A stretch of DNA of 64,000 bases from an uncultured Bacteroidota bacterium (GCA_937873155.1 CALMVZ010000009.1:1-64000); one strand, 5' to 3'; shown: positions 7,396 through 15,586, numbered from the stretch's first letter. The notes: a model not told the origin generated them from the sequence alone. Made by a program: numbers and translations.

Positions 7396-7623
7396 TTACT
7401 TCAGAGTGCATTCATACTCTAATTGAGTTGCGGAATCGTATTCATAACTGTCACAGGTTTTTTGAGCATTCTCTTTTTTAGCGTTTTTTATTAAATATTT
7501 GAGCTCACTTTGATTTGCCGATCTAGGAACGCATGTGCAATTATAGGTTTTAGTACAGCTAAAAAAGATAAAACAAACAGCTAAGAGTGTAATTAAACCG
7601 CCTGTTAGCAAAAGTGGCTTCAT
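7396..7623 (-). CDS. small cysteine-containing lipoprotein (paralogue of 36590-36814)
   Basis: The start is placed at ATG 7623 (MKPLLLTGGLITLLAVC), giving 75 aa; the longer in-frame start would overlap the sugar-transferase gene. The lipobox is IFFSC, followed by TKTYNCTC. Two further cysteines lie near the C-terminus (KTCDSYEYD, EYECTLK). The same C-x-K-x-YNC-x-C pattern after the lipid cysteine and the late KDKC/TYC pattern occur in the protein at 36590-36814, so both belong to one small family of disulfide-bearing surface lipoproteins. Function unknown. Confidence 0.65.
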   Translation of the reverse strand: MKPLLLTGGLITLLAVCFIFFSCTKTYNCTCVPRSANQSELKYLIKNAKKENAQKTCDSYEYDSATQLEYECTLK

Positions 7624-7627
7624 TTTA

Positions 7628-9049
7628 TTATTTCCCTCTTCCTTGTACAACGATCAGGACAGTGTGAACAAGAATTTTAAAATCGAGAAGTAAACTCATA
7701 TTCTCTATATACAGAATATCAAATTTCAAACGGTCGATCATCTGGTCAACATTTTCAGCGTAACCGTATTTTACCTGTCCCCATGAAGTAATACCCGGAC
7801 GCACCTTTTGTAAATGTTTATAATGCGGCGCGCGCTGAACGATCTGATCAATGAAGAATTGTCTTTCAGGCCGAGGGCCAACTAAGCTCATATCACCCAT
7901 TAATACGTTTAAGAACTGAGGCATTTCATCCAGACGTACTTTCCGTAAGAAGCGCCCGAAGCCTGTAACACGCGGATCACTTTCACTTGAAAGGGCAGGA
8001 CCGGTTTTTTCCGCATCACAATACATCGTCCGAAATTTATAAATATTGAAAGGATGTCCGTGAATACCGATCCTTTCTTGTTTGAAGAATGCAGGGCCAC
8101 GTGAAGTTGCTTTTACCAGGATAATAAGCAGAAGATAGAACCAGCTCAGCCCGACTAATACAAGAACAGATAAACTCACATCAATAAAACGTTTCACTGC
8201 AACCTGCCAGTCAGGAATGATCGTATTCTTGATCTCTATAAGCGGAGTACCGAAGATCGAATTCATTTTCACTTGTCCCGATAAGATATCGTACATATCC
8301 GGAATGATCTTTATTACTAATCCAAGATCGCTGAGTTCGTTTACGATCTGTTTCAGGTATTCATGCTCTTCTGTTTCCAAAGCGATGATCACTTCTTCAA
8401 CATTATTTTCCTGGATAATCTTTTTAATGTCGTGATATTCTCCAAGATGAGGCAATATCTTTTTTAATTCTTCCGAATAACCATTCTTTCCTTCGATATG
8501 AACGAAGCCGATAAATGTATTGCCAATTCCTTTCTTCAGCGAATTGATCTCGTTAAGCGTACTTAAAGCGCGTTCGTTACTTCCGATGATCACCGTACGG
8601 AAACCAAAATCACGTTTACCAATTCTGTAATTAGTGATGCTTGATAAAATAAAACGTAGAACTGCCGTAAACAAAAAATGAAGTCCGAAAAGGGTAAAGA
8701 ATAATTTGTAATAGAACCTGTAATTGGTCACATAATCATCCAGCAGCAGCACGAAGAACACAATGGTAACACCTAACAACGAAACCATGAAGGTTTGTAC
8801 AAATTCGTTGATACGTGAACGGCGTAATACGTTATTGTAAGTACCAACTAAATAATAGAACAATAACCAGGCTAAAGGGATGATGATAATACTTTTGAAG
8901 AATTGGGCATCAAAAAACACATCAGGAACCGAACCGATCTTTGCAGGATCAATTTTACTTTTACGGTAAACATAAAACGCAGTCCACGCTGCCGCTGCAG
9001 CGATCAGGTCGAAGAAAACATATTTTATGGTATGTAAGGTCTTATTCAA
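7628..9049 (-). CDS. exopolysaccharide polyprenyl glycosylphosphotransferase (undecaprenyl-phosphate sugar transferase)
   Basis: A 473-aa WcaJ/WbaP-type polyisoprenyl-phosphate hexose-1-phosphate transferase that starts lipid-linked polysaccharide assembly at the inner membrane. The N-terminal half has about four membrane segments (residues 10-130) followed by a CoA-binding-like Rossmann domain (about 145-260, FRTVIIGSNERALSTL). The C-terminal catalytic domain starts with KRFIDVSLSVLVLVGLSWFY (re-entrant helix) and shows the hallmark KFRTM, SDPRVTGFGRFLRKVRLDEMPQ and MGDMSLVGPRPE motifs. The full length matches the family. It follows a lipoprotein gene by 1 nt and lies in one strand block with a Gfo/Idh oxidoreductase. 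Confidence 0.93.
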   Translation of the reverse strand: MNKTLHTIKYVFFDLIAAAAAWTAFYVYRKSKIDPAKIGSVPDVFFDAQFFKSIIIIPLAWLLFYYLVGTYNNVLRRSRINEFVQTFMVSLLGVTIVFFVLLLDDYVTNYRFYYKLFFTLFGLHFLFTAVLRFILSSITNYRIGKRDFGFRTVIIGSNERALSTLNEINSLKKGIGNTFIGFVHIEGKNGYSEELKKILPHLGEYHDIKKIIQENNVEEVIIALETEEHEYLKQIVNELSDLGLVIKIIPDMYDILSGQVKMNSIFGTPLIEIKNTIIPDWQVAVKRFIDVSLSVLVLVGLSWFYLLLIILVKATSRGPAFFKQERIGIHGHPFNIYKFRTMYCDAEKTGPALSSESDPRVTGFGRFLRKVRLDEMPQFLNVLMGDMSLVGPRPERQFFIDQIVQRAPHYKHLQKVRPGITSWGQVKYGYAENVDQMIDRLKFDILYIENMSLLLDFKILVHTVLIVVQGRGK

Positions 9050-9050
9050 A

Positions 9051-9917
9051 CTAGTAACTTAAAATTTTAAGGTTATCGATCCAGTATTCACTTTTCCCGC
9101 CTTCTGAACTTTTTAAGGCACGCACATACCAACCGCAATTGCTGCCTGTTAACGTACTGACACCAAAACTTAGCTGGATATAGATCTTATTCCATTCAGG
9201 ACTTGCATTAACTCCTGCAACGAATAAATAATTCGAAGTTGCATCATAAACACCAACCTCAAATGCCTCGGTACATTTGTAATTCATTTCCAGGTAAACC
9301 GGGGCGCCATTCTTTGGAAGCGGAAATAGTGCTACGGATTCAAATTGTCCTACACGCCTGTTATCATCAAGCGCGAAATACATACACTTAGCGCCCTCAT
9401 AAATATCAGGAGCAGGTGTCATTGAATTAGTGAGGATAGTGAAAGTTGTATCTGTATTACTTGATTTTTGAATGCTGATTCCTGAAGTTGTGCCAAAGCC
9501 TTCAAAATTCTCTAACCAGCGGAACTTTGTACCTGATTTGTAACTGAAAGTAAAATTACGGTTAACAACAACACCGGGATTAACGGCTGTATCCAGGGTT
9601 AAAGGTGCATAAAATTCGTAAGGCTGACGGGTTGATGATATCCCGTTATTTTTTATTCCCGGAAAGAAAATTAATTCTGTCGGCCCTGTTGATGGAACAG
9701 GAAAAGTACTGCCTAAGGGGAATGCTCCTTTGAACTGTCCGTTCACATAATACCACATGTCGGTAATTTTGTGGCTCGCAGTTCCCTGCACTGTTGCATC
9801 TGTAATTGCAAGAGAGATACTTCCCGGTTTAATTAAAAAAGCAAGTGGCGCTTTTTGTTTTTCTTTGTTACAACCGATAAAAAGTAATAAGAGTAAAATT
9901 ATTCCAAATAGCCTCAT
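9051..9917 (-). CDS. hypothetical lipoprotein with beta-sandwich-like C-terminus
   Basis: The start is placed at ATG 9917 (MRLFGIILLLLLFIGC), because the upstream extension overlaps the previous gene and lacks signal-peptide character; 288 aa. Lipobox LFIGC, Cys16. The middle part has a proline-rich beta region (GAFPLGSTFPVPSTGP), and the C-terminal 130 residues (YEGAKCMYFALDDNRRVGQF to SEYWIDNLKILSY) read like a carbohydrate-binding-type jelly roll. The stop is 1 nt before the sugar transferase start, so the two are co-transcribed. Function unknown; a surface polysaccharide link is only inferred from context. Confidence 0.65.
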   Translation of the reverse strand: MRLFGIILLLLLFIGCNKEKQKAPLAFLIKPGSISLAITDATVQGTASHKITDMWYYVNGQFKGAFPLGSTFPVPSTGPTELIFFPGIKNNGISSTRQPYEFYAPLTLDTAVNPGVVVNRNFTFSYKSGTKFRWLENFEGFGTTSGISIQKSSNTDTTFTILTNSMTPAPDIYEGAKCMYFALDDNRRVGQFESVALFPLPKNGAPVYLEMNYKCTEAFEVGVYDATSNYLFVAGVNASPEWNKIYIQLSFGVSTLTGSNCGWYVRALKSSEGGKSEYWIDNLKILSY

Positions 9918-9987
9918 CAAAATTTTTATACCGAAGGTATCCCTTCGGGAAGGCGCAAAAGTACAGTTGTTTTTAAAATTTCGGAAG

Positions 9988-10962
9988 CTATTTTGTGGTC
10001 CGGTGCTGTATTTTTTCGTCAATACAGTAAGCTAAACTTAACACCCCAATTGCGTCCTCAATTGTAACAACCGGCTTCGAGCCCGTTATTATACTATTAT
10101 GGAACGCCAACAGCTCTTCTTTTATTGCGTTTGTTGGTAAAATAATAGGATGTTGAAAAACCAGCTCTTTATCTGGGGATTTTGTACCTGAAACAACAAC
10201 TAAATTTTTAGAATTTTTAGATGCATTTCTGATCTCAATAACTTCAGTTACTTTATTCAAAAGATCTATGTTTATTATGCCATTGGCCTGATACACTTTT
10301 ATATTTCGCATATTACTGAGCGACATGCGGTTAGAGGTAAGATTCGCAATAGTTCCATTATCAAATTCGATCCGTGCATTTACAAGGTCGACAGTTTCGC
10401 TTATAGTTTTAGACCCAAAAGCCTGAATCGATTTGATATTGCTCCTAACAATGGTCAATAAAAGATCAAGATCATGGATCATCAGGTCCAACGTAACTGA
10501 AACATCCGTCCCTCTTGGATTGTATATAGCAAGTCTTTGTATTTCAATAAATTGCGGCTTATTAATAAAAGGAACAGCTGAAATGAAAGCAGGGTTGAAA
10601 CGTTCAACATGTCCAACCTGTATTTTAACACCGGCTTCTTTTTCCAGGCCCATTAAAAGTTTAGCTTCTTCAACTGTTGGAGTGACAGGTTTTTCTAAAA
10701 AAACATGTTTCCCCTTTTTTATGGCGGTTGAGGCTATTTCAAAATGTGTATTACTTGGGGTAACAATTATCAGTGCCTCGCAATCATCCATTAATTCTGG
10801 TCCGGAAGAATATGCTTTTACGTTATATTGTTTTGAGATATCAGAAGATGTTTGCTTATCAATATCGTAAAAACCAATTAATTGAAATGCACTTGTTTCC
10901 AATAAGATCCGTAAATGAATTTTGCCCAGATACCCAACTCCGATTAAACCAACTTTTATCAT
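9988..10962 (-). CDS. Gfo/Idh/MocA family NAD(P)-dependent oxidoreductase
   Basis: A 324-aa sugar-type dehydrogenase. The N-terminal Rossmann domain shows VGLIGVGYLGKIHLRIL (residues 4-20), then a SNTHFEIASTAIKKGKHVFLEKPVTPTVEEA segment with the family's conserved EKP motif (Lys about residue 93). The C-terminal domain begins VGHVERFNPAF and holds the active-site region with LDLMIHDLDLLL (His-Asp). Members reduce or oxidise nucleotide sugars or inositols. The neighbourhood with a glycosyl-phosphotransferase suggests a sugar precursor for surface polysaccharide (inference). The downstream lipoprotein gene begins after 70 bp. Confidence 0.9.
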   Translation of the reverse strand: MIKVGLIGVGYLGKIHLRILLETSAFQLIGFYDIDKQTSSDISKQYNVKAYSSGPELMDDCEALIIVTPSNTHFEIASTAIKKGKHVFLEKPVTPTVEEAKLLMGLEKEAGVKIQVGHVERFNPAFISAVPFINKPQFIEIQRLAIYNPRGTDVSVTLDLMIHDLDLLLTIVRSNIKSIQAFGSKTISETVDLVNARIEFDNGTIANLTSNRMSLSNMRNIKVYQANGIINIDLLNKVTEVIEIRNASKNSKNLVVVSGTKSPDKELVFQHPIILPTNAIKEELLAFHNSIITGSKPVVTIEDAIGVLSLAYCIDEKIQHRTTK

Positions 10963-11049
10963 GAGGAATATTAAACCACAAAACTATTATTTAAAACATA
11001 ATTGTTAGCAAGAAATATTCTTTTTACAGAAGAATGCAATTTATCGCTC

Positions 11050-11057
11050 TAATTTTG
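11050..11057 (+). promoter_or_regulatory. -7 promoter box (TAATTTTG)
   Basis: A perfect TAnnTTTG match, 5 nt before the first possible start codon (TTG 11063) and 20 nt before GTG 11078 of the methyltransferase gene. Confidence 0.55.
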
Positions 11058-11062
11058 GTGTT

Positions 11063-11755
11063 TTGGGGGAACGGACCGTGTTTTATAAAGTAAGTAAAGA
11101 GGACGAATATCTTTTTCAGGGCAAGCGCAAACGCCTGGTGGATCAGCTGCGAACTAAAGGCATAACAAATGCCGATGTATTAAAGGCAATTGAAACAATT
11201 CCACGCCATTTATTTTTCGATCAGTCAACAGCCAGGCCGGCGATGTTAGAACATGCTTATTCTGATAAAGCTTTACCTATCGGGGCAGGACAAACTATTT
11301 CGCATCCTTTTACAGTTGCATTTCAGACTGAAAAATTAGAATTGAAAGCAGGCGATAAAGTTCTTGAGATAGGTACAGGTTGTGGTTACCAAACTGCAAT
11401 GCTTGCCGAAATGGGTGCAAAAGTATTCAGTATTGAGCGTCAAAAAAGTTTATACGATAAAACAAAATTATTTCTTCCGTATCTCGGTTACAGATCTGTC
11501 CGTTTTTTTTACGGCGATGGTTATAAAGGTCTTCCGCAGCATGCACCGTTCGATAAAATTGTAGTAACGGCGGGCGCTCCATACATTCCAAATGATCTTT
11601 TGGTCCAACTTAAAGTAGGCGGTATTCTTGTTATTCCAGTTGGTGAAGGCGAGCAACAGGAAATGAATGTGTTGAAAAAAACTTCTGAGCAATCGTTTGA
11701 AAAACAAGTAATTGGAAAATTCAAGTTCGTACCCTTTTTGCAGAACAAAGCGTAA
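11063..11755 (+). CDS. pcm: protein-L-isoaspartate(D-aspartate) O-methyltransferase
   Basis: A 230-aa SAM-dependent repair enzyme that methylates isoaspartyl residues in damaged proteins. Seen: LRTKGITNADVLKAIETIPRHLFF (N-terminal helix of the family), AYSDKALPIGAGQTISHPFTVA (substrate motif around GQTIS), VLEIGTGCGYQTAMLAEMG (SAM loop) and APFDKIVVTAGAPYIPNDLLVQLKVGGILVIPVG. Length is normal. The annotated TTG start lies 5 nt after a -7 box; GTG at 11078 (VFYKVSKEDE) is an equally good start with a more normal leader. No ATG precedes the conserved region. Confidence 0.92.
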   Translation: MGERTVFYKVSKEDEYLFQGKRKRLVDQLRTKGITNADVLKAIETIPRHLFFDQSTARPAMLEHAYSDKALPIGAGQTISHPFTVAFQTEKLELKAGDKVLEIGTGCGYQTAMLAEMGAKVFSIERQKSLYDKTKLFLPYLGYRSVRFFYGDGYKGLPQHAPFDKIVVTAGAPYIPNDLLVQLKVGGILVIPVGEGEQQEMNVLKKTSEQSFEKQVIGKFKFVPFLQNKA

Positions 11756-11814
11756 CCTGCTCAAATTAAGTAATTTAACAAAAAGTTGTTTATAACCTGC
11801 TATTCACAATATTA

Positions 11815-11841
11815 TTGTAATGCTAAAACCCAGTAAATTTG
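11815..11841 (+). promoter_or_regulatory. promoter of the outer-membrane protein gene (TTG-N16-TAAATTTG)
   Basis: A perfect -7 box TAAATTTG (11834-11841) with TTG 16 bp upstream, close to the 17-23 bp spacing known for Flavobacterium-type promoters. The ATG follows 28 nt later. Confidence 0.6.
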
Positions 11842-11869
11842 CAGTACATAAAAACTAAACAAAACAATT

Positions 11870-12850
11870 ATGAAAAAATCAATCGCTCTATTAGCCTTAG
11901 CATTCGGTGTGACCGGTGCTTTTGCTCAAGACTTAACCTCTAAAAAAGGTGAGCCGATTCTACCTGAGGCCGAAGATTGGTCAATAGGAGTTGACGCTGT
12001 CCCTTTTTTAAACTATGCCGGTAACTTTATTGGCGGTAATGGTTCTAACTCTGCTCCGGGTTGGAATAACTATGGTGCAAACCAAACCATTGTTGCTAAA
12101 AAATTTACTGATGCGCAAAATGCTTACCGCGTAATTTTCCGTTTAGGAATGCGCAATCAATCATGGAAGAATGAGATCGCAGCTCCACAAGCTTCTTCTG
12201 CTGCTGCAGTTAACTTCCCTACTAAAACTAACGTTGTTGAAGACAAAGCTACTGCTTCAAGTTCTTTCGTTGGTATCGGTGTAGGTATGGAGAAACGCAA
12301 AGGTAAGACTCGTTTACAAGGGTTTTATGGTGCTGATATCTTTATTTGGTATTCTTCAAGCAAACACAAATTTAAATATGGTAACTCTCTAAGCCAGGGT
12401 GTAACAGCTGACCCTAACGTTGATGTGGATAACTCAACTGATTGGTCGACTATGGCTCCGGGTACTTTCACAACTTCTAACTGGGATAACACTGCTCCAA
12501 CAATTACAGGTGTTAACAACGTTACCGGTTGGAGAAAGATCTCTGAAAAACCAGGTGGACAATTTGGTTTAGGTGTTCGTGCATTTATCGGTGCAGAATA
12601 TTTCGTATTACCTAAGATCTCTATCGGTGGTGAATTCGGTTTTGGTGTTGGTTTAGCAATGAACTTAAAATCAAAAACTGTTTACGAAGCTGAAGGTATT
12701 GACGGTGGTGGTTTTGAAACAAAATCTGATATTACTGTTACTGCAAAGCGTGGTATGGAAGTAAAGTTAGATACAGACAGAAATGCTGCTAACTCGTCTA
12801 CTTACAACTTAGCTCCATCAGGAACTTTACGTTTAAATTTCCATTTCTAG
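11870..12850 (+). CDS. outer-membrane beta-barrel protein
   Basis: A 326-aa protein with a clean signal peptide (MKKSIALLALAFGVTGAFAQ, cleavage after AFAQ). The mature part alternates hydrophobic and polar residues with many Gly and aromatic residues, and ends in an aromatic C-terminal strand (SGTLRLNFHF), typical of barrels inserted by BamA. Strands such as GFYGADIFIWYSS and GEFGFGVGLAMNLKS are visible. A good promoter, a short leader and a downstream terminator make it a single-gene unit, and codon use is uniform (GGT, GCT, AAC), suggesting high expression. Substrate or role unknown. Confidence 0.8.
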   Translation: MKKSIALLALAFGVTGAFAQDLTSKKGEPILPEAEDWSIGVDAVPFLNYAGNFIGGNGSNSAPGWNNYGANQTIVAKKFTDAQNAYRVIFRLGMRNQSWKNEIAAPQASSAAAVNFPTKTNVVEDKATASSSFVGIGVGMEKRKGKTRLQGFYGADIFIWYSSSKHKFKYGNSLSQGVTADPNVDVDNSTDWSTMAPGTFTTSNWDNTAPTITGVNNVTGWRKISEKPGGQFGLGVRAFIGAEYFVLPKISIGGEFGFGVGLAMNLKSKTVYEAEGIDGGGFETKSDITVTAKRGMEVKLDTDRNAANSSTYNLAPSGTLRLNFHF

Positions 12851-12873
12851 TCTAAAGACTATGTTCTATATTA

Positions 12874-12902
12874 AGCCCTCGCAGAAATGCGGGGGCTTTT
12901 TT
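12874..12902 (+). terminator. intrinsic terminator
   Basis: AGCCCTCGCA-GAAA-TGCGGGGGCT followed by six T, directly after the barrel gene. Confidence 0.88.
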
Positions 12903-12979
12903 ATATCCTGAAGCCTACGTACTCCTGTAACCGCTCATGTAAAAAATCACAAAAACGACTTTTTGTAATTACTATTCGG

Positions 12980-12987
12980 TAATTTTG
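12980..12987 (+). promoter_or_regulatory. -7 promoter box (TAATTTTG), leaderless layout
   Basis: A perfect TAnnTTTG match that ends 5 nt before the ATG at 12993. A TTG lies only 14 bp upstream, shorter than the usual spacer. Confidence 0.55.
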
Positions 12988-12992
12988 TATCC

Positions 12993-14237
12993 ATGATCTG
13001 GCGATACCTGTTTTTTTTTACGCTTATAGTTCTTATTGAGCTCTATTTTTTACAGGGCGTGAAAACATTTGCCCGCGACTTTTCACAGAGGAACAGGAAT
13101 ATCATTCTTTACACCGCTTACTTTCTGTTCGGGGTAAATCTTTTGCTGGGACTTGTAGGTTTTTTTTATCCGCCACCAAATTGGAACGGCTTTTTCAGGT
13201 TCCTGTCTTCTGTGTTTCTTGTAATGGTAGTTTGCAAATTATTAGGATGTAGCTTTCTTATTATTGATGATATTATCAGGCTGTTCCGTTGGTTAGCTAA
13301 AGCATTATTCAAAGTCGGGACAACTACTGATTTGTCCGGTAATGGTATTTCAAGGATAAAATTCATTAGTCAGTTAGCAATTACTTTTACTGTTATACCT
13401 GCAGTTTCATTTTTATACGGGATGATCCGCGGAGCCTATAAATACCGTGTTCACAATGTAAAAGTAGATTCGCCTAATTTGCCGGAAGCATTTAACGGGT
13501 TTAAGATAGTACAGATCTCTGATATGCATACCGGTTCTTTCATGAGCACAACGCCGATACAAACTGCTTTTGAGATCATCATGAAACAGAACGCAGATCT
13601 TATTTTGTTCACCGGCGATCTTGTAAATAATGTGGCGAGCGAAACAAACGGGTTCATTGAAGAATATCAGAAACTAAAAGCACCACATGGTGTTTATTCT
13701 GTTCTCGGAAATCACGATTATGGTGATTACGTACAATGGGAAAGCCAGACAGCTAAATTTGAGAACCTGGAGGCCATTAAAAAAGTACATGCTGATTCCG
13801 GTTGGAAATTATTAATGAACGAGCATGTGGCTTTAGAAAAAAACGGAGAAAAGATAGCTCTTTTAGGAATTGAGAACTGGGGCGGAGGGAATTATTTCCA
13901 TAAGTACGGAAAAATGGACCTTGCCTACAAAGGAACTGAAGATTATAAATTCAAAATATTAATGAGCCACGACCCATCACATTGGGATAAACAAGTGCGT
14001 ACCGAGTATCCTGATGTTGACCTAACGCTCAGCGGACATACCCACGGCATGCAATTTGGAATTGAGATCCCGGGGTTTAAATGGAGTCCTGTTCAATATC
14101 TCTACAAACAATGGGCAGGATTGTATAAACAGGATAATCAATACTTGTATGTGAACCGTGGATTGGGATTTTTAGGTTATCCCGGCCGTTTGGGTATTTG
14201 GCCTGAGATCACAGTGATCGAACTTAATAAAGTATAA
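12993..14237 (+). CDS. membrane-anchored metallophosphoesterase
   Basis: A 414-aa calcineurin-like phosphoesterase. The N-terminal 150 residues carry four to five membrane segments (starting WRYLFFFTLIVLIELYFL). The catalytic domain (about residues 165-405) shows all metal-binding motifs in order: QISDMHTGS (D-x-H), FTGDLVNN (GD), VLGNHDYGDY (GNHD), ILMSHDPSHWD and LTLSGHTHGMQFG (GHTH). Family members cleave phosphoester bonds, often in UDP-diacylglucosamine, nucleotides or phospholipids; the substrate here is unknown. The layout with N-terminal helices resembles YkuE/YaeI-type proteins. The -7 box 5 nt upstream suggests a leaderless mRNA. Confidence 0.9.
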   Translation: MIWRYLFFFTLIVLIELYFLQGVKTFARDFSQRNRNIILYTAYFLFGVNLLLGLVGFFYPPPNWNGFFRFLSSVFLVMVVCKLLGCSFLIIDDIIRLFRWLAKALFKVGTTTDLSGNGISRIKFISQLAITFTVIPAVSFLYGMIRGAYKYRVHNVKVDSPNLPEAFNGFKIVQISDMHTGSFMSTTPIQTAFEIIMKQNADLILFTGDLVNNVASETNGFIEEYQKLKAPHGVYSVLGNHDYGDYVQWESQTAKFENLEAIKKVHADSGWKLLMNEHVALEKNGEKIALLGIENWGGGNYFHKYGKMDLAYKGTEDYKFKILMSHDPSHWDKQVRTEYPDVDLTLSGHTHGMQFGIEIPGFKWSPVQYLYKQWAGLYKQDNQYLYVNRGLGFLGYPGRLGIWPEITVIELNKV

Positions 14238-14258
14238 ATTATCTTTTAAATTATTCCC

Positions 14259-14354
14259 GTGGGAAATAACGCGCCGGGTGTTCCTCAGCAGTTTGAAGTA
14301 ATTCAGAACGTTGGTGATGAAGTCGGGATTTTATCTTTATTTAAAAAGAGATAG
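14259..14354 (+). other. possible gene remnant (31-codon open segment)
   Basis: A GTG-initiated frame reads VGNNAPGVPQQFEVIQNV and continues to LFKKR before TAG. Its composition looks coding, but it is too short to be a domain. It lies in the 128-bp gap after the metallophosphoesterase and may be the tail of a lost gene. Confidence 0.25.
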
Positions 14355-14365
14355 TTGCTAAATGA

Positions 14366-14701
14366 TCATTTCTTTTTTACCGGCTTAGTTTTTATCGCGA
14401 CTTTATTATAAGCTTGCTCAAGCGCATCTTTCAATACATCTTTCCTTACTTTTTTCAGTTCAATGTAAGTCGCACCTTTTTGTCCCCATTTATTTGGAAC
14501 AGGATAAATAATTGTTTTATCATAAGCAGAAAAAACTGACTGCTGAACAAGATCGAACATCAAACAAGCCCGGTTCTCTTTCTCATCCAGTGTCGCAAAT
14601 ATTTTTTTGTTGATGCGGAAAGAAGTTTTCTCGAAATGTGGTTCTTCGGTTGTGTGTGGAAGAGATAAAGCTAATTTCCTAAAAGTGTCGATACTTACCA
14701 T
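14366..14701 (-). CDS. MmcQ/YjbR family protein
   Basis: A 111-aa single-domain protein of the MmcQ/YjbR (CyaY-like fold) family, annotated as possible DNA-binding proteins but without a proven function. Diagnostic segments are RKLALSLPHTTEEPHFEKTSFRI (residues 7-29), KIFATLDEKENRACLMFDL and WGQKGATYIELKKVRKDVLKDALEQAYNKVA near the C-terminus. The Lys-rich tail (KTKPVKKK) is common in Bacteroidota members. It stands alone next to the inverted-repeat-bounded GxxExxY gene. Confidence 0.85.
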   Translation of the reverse strand: MVSIDTFRKLALSLPHTTEEPHFEKTSFRINKKIFATLDEKENRACLMFDLVQQSVFSAYDKTIIYPVPNKWGQKGATYIELKKVRKDVLKDALEQAYNKVAIKTKPVKKK

Positions 14702-14748
14702 CAGTATAAAAATAGGAAGAAATTTTGGTTATGAGAGAGTTTTTTGTT

Positions 14749-15188
14749 TCTCGCAAAGACGCTAAGTCGCAAAGATCAGAGGTTGTTTACAATTCGTGTT
14801 ATTCCGTTTTTTATTAATGGTTCATTGAAATTGATCAGCAATCCGAGTTTCAGTCCTGTTAATTTCAAATAAGTCAGCAGTTGTTTTGGATGAACCGGGG
14901 CAATAACGTCAACCGACTTTAATTCTATGATTACTTTCCTTTCAACTATTAGATCTGCTCTAAAACCAATCTGCATTTTTAATTCATTCCAAACCACAGG
15001 AATTCCTTGCTGTCTTTCAACGGTCAGACCTTGGTTGGTCAGTTCATAAAACATTATTTCTTCATAAACGGATTCAAGTAATCCAGGGCCGAGGGTACAA
15101 TGAACTTGAAAAGCAGTATTTACAATAGTTTTTGATATTTCATTTTCCACACTAAATTTATTCTTTGCGTCTTCGCGTCTTTGCGAGA
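14749..15188. mobile_element. candidate small cassette: GxxExxY gene between 27-bp inverted repeats
   Basis: The left repeat (14749-14775, starting TCTCGCAAAGACGC) and the right repeat (15162-15188, the same sequence on the other strand) match at 25 of 27 positions. They enclose exactly one gene: the left repeat runs into its stop codon, and the right repeat begins 12 bp before its GTG start. No target-site duplication is obvious next to the repeats. The unit is 440 bp long. Confidence 0.6.
14776..15150 (-). CDS. GxxExxY family protein (PD-(D/E)XK nuclease fold)
   Basis: A 124-aa protein of the GxxExxY family, named for the motif seen here as GLLESVY (residues 23-29). The nuclease-like core shows GFRADLIVE (Asp66) and IIELKS (Glu76, Lys78), the PD-(D/E)XK arrangement, so metal-dependent DNA cleavage is plausible but unproven for the family. 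Length is typical. The start is GTG at 15150. The gene fills the whole space between two 27-bp inverted repeats, which suggests that gene and repeats move or spread together. No promoter with a -7 match is visible; the right repeat lies where one would be. Confidence 0.85.
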   Translation of the reverse strand: MENEISKTIVNTAFQVHCTLGPGLLESVYEEIMFYELTNQGLTVERQQGIPVVWNELKMQIGFRADLIVERKVIIELKSVDVIAPVHPKQLLTYLKLTGLKLGLLINFNEPLIKNGITRIVNNL

Positions 15189-15209
15189 CATTTTAACCCG
15201 TGCTGAAGA

Positions 15210-15563
15210 TCAAATAAACAATGCGTATTGTTTCGCCCGCGCTGCTTGTTGTTTGGTTAGGCGACCCGGTTCTGTTACGGGAGATTCGTAAGAGATCTTT
15301 GTAAGAACAGGGGCGGCGCTTAATAAAGGTTCGTTTTTTATTGCTTTATAATCTAAATAGGCTTTGCCTTTAAAGCAGTTCATTACTTCATTCAACAAAC
15401 CTGCACGCTTCTCTACATACCAGGTGCGGTACAATTTACTCCAGCGGGCGCCCGGCAGAGTTTTGATCGAATTAACTAATTCCTCACTGTAAGAAAAGTC
15501 TAACCTAACCACCTCGTGGTTCTCGTAAACCATTTTGTTTAAATGCACAACTGAATAATTCAT
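15210..15563 (-). CDS. orphan integrase N-terminal domain protein (tyrosine recombinase arm-binding type)
   Basis: 117 aa. Residues 18-75 (VRLDFSYSEELVNSIKTLPG, ARWSKLYRTWYVEKR, CFKGKAYLDYKAIK) match the N-terminal domain seen at the start of many Bacteroidota phage-type tyrosine recombinases, where a core-binding and catalytic domain should follow. Here the protein stops after a short divergent tail; no R-H-R-Y catalytic domain is encoded in any nearby frame. It could be a truncated integrase or a stand-alone DNA-binding protein. Against decay stand an intact frame and a promoter with a palindromic operator (15587-15631) identical in layout to that of the gene at 2926. Confidence 0.6.
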   Translation of the reverse strand: MNYSVVHLNKMVYENHEVVRLDFSYSEELVNSIKTLPGARWSKLYRTWYVEKRAGLLNEVMNCFKGKAYLDYKAIKNEPLLSAAPVLTKISYESPVTEPGRLTKQQAARAKQYALFI

Positions 15564-15586
15564 AGCTTTCTGTTTTAATTACACAA

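Noticed and set aside
9918-10022. Longer N-terminus of the lipoprotein at 9051
   Set aside because: The extra 35 residues precede a perfect lipoprotein signal and overlap the upstream gene.
14366-15563. A complete prophage or insertion sequence
   Set aside because: Only an integrase N-terminal domain and a nuclease-fold gene are present; there is no transposase, capsid or replication gene.
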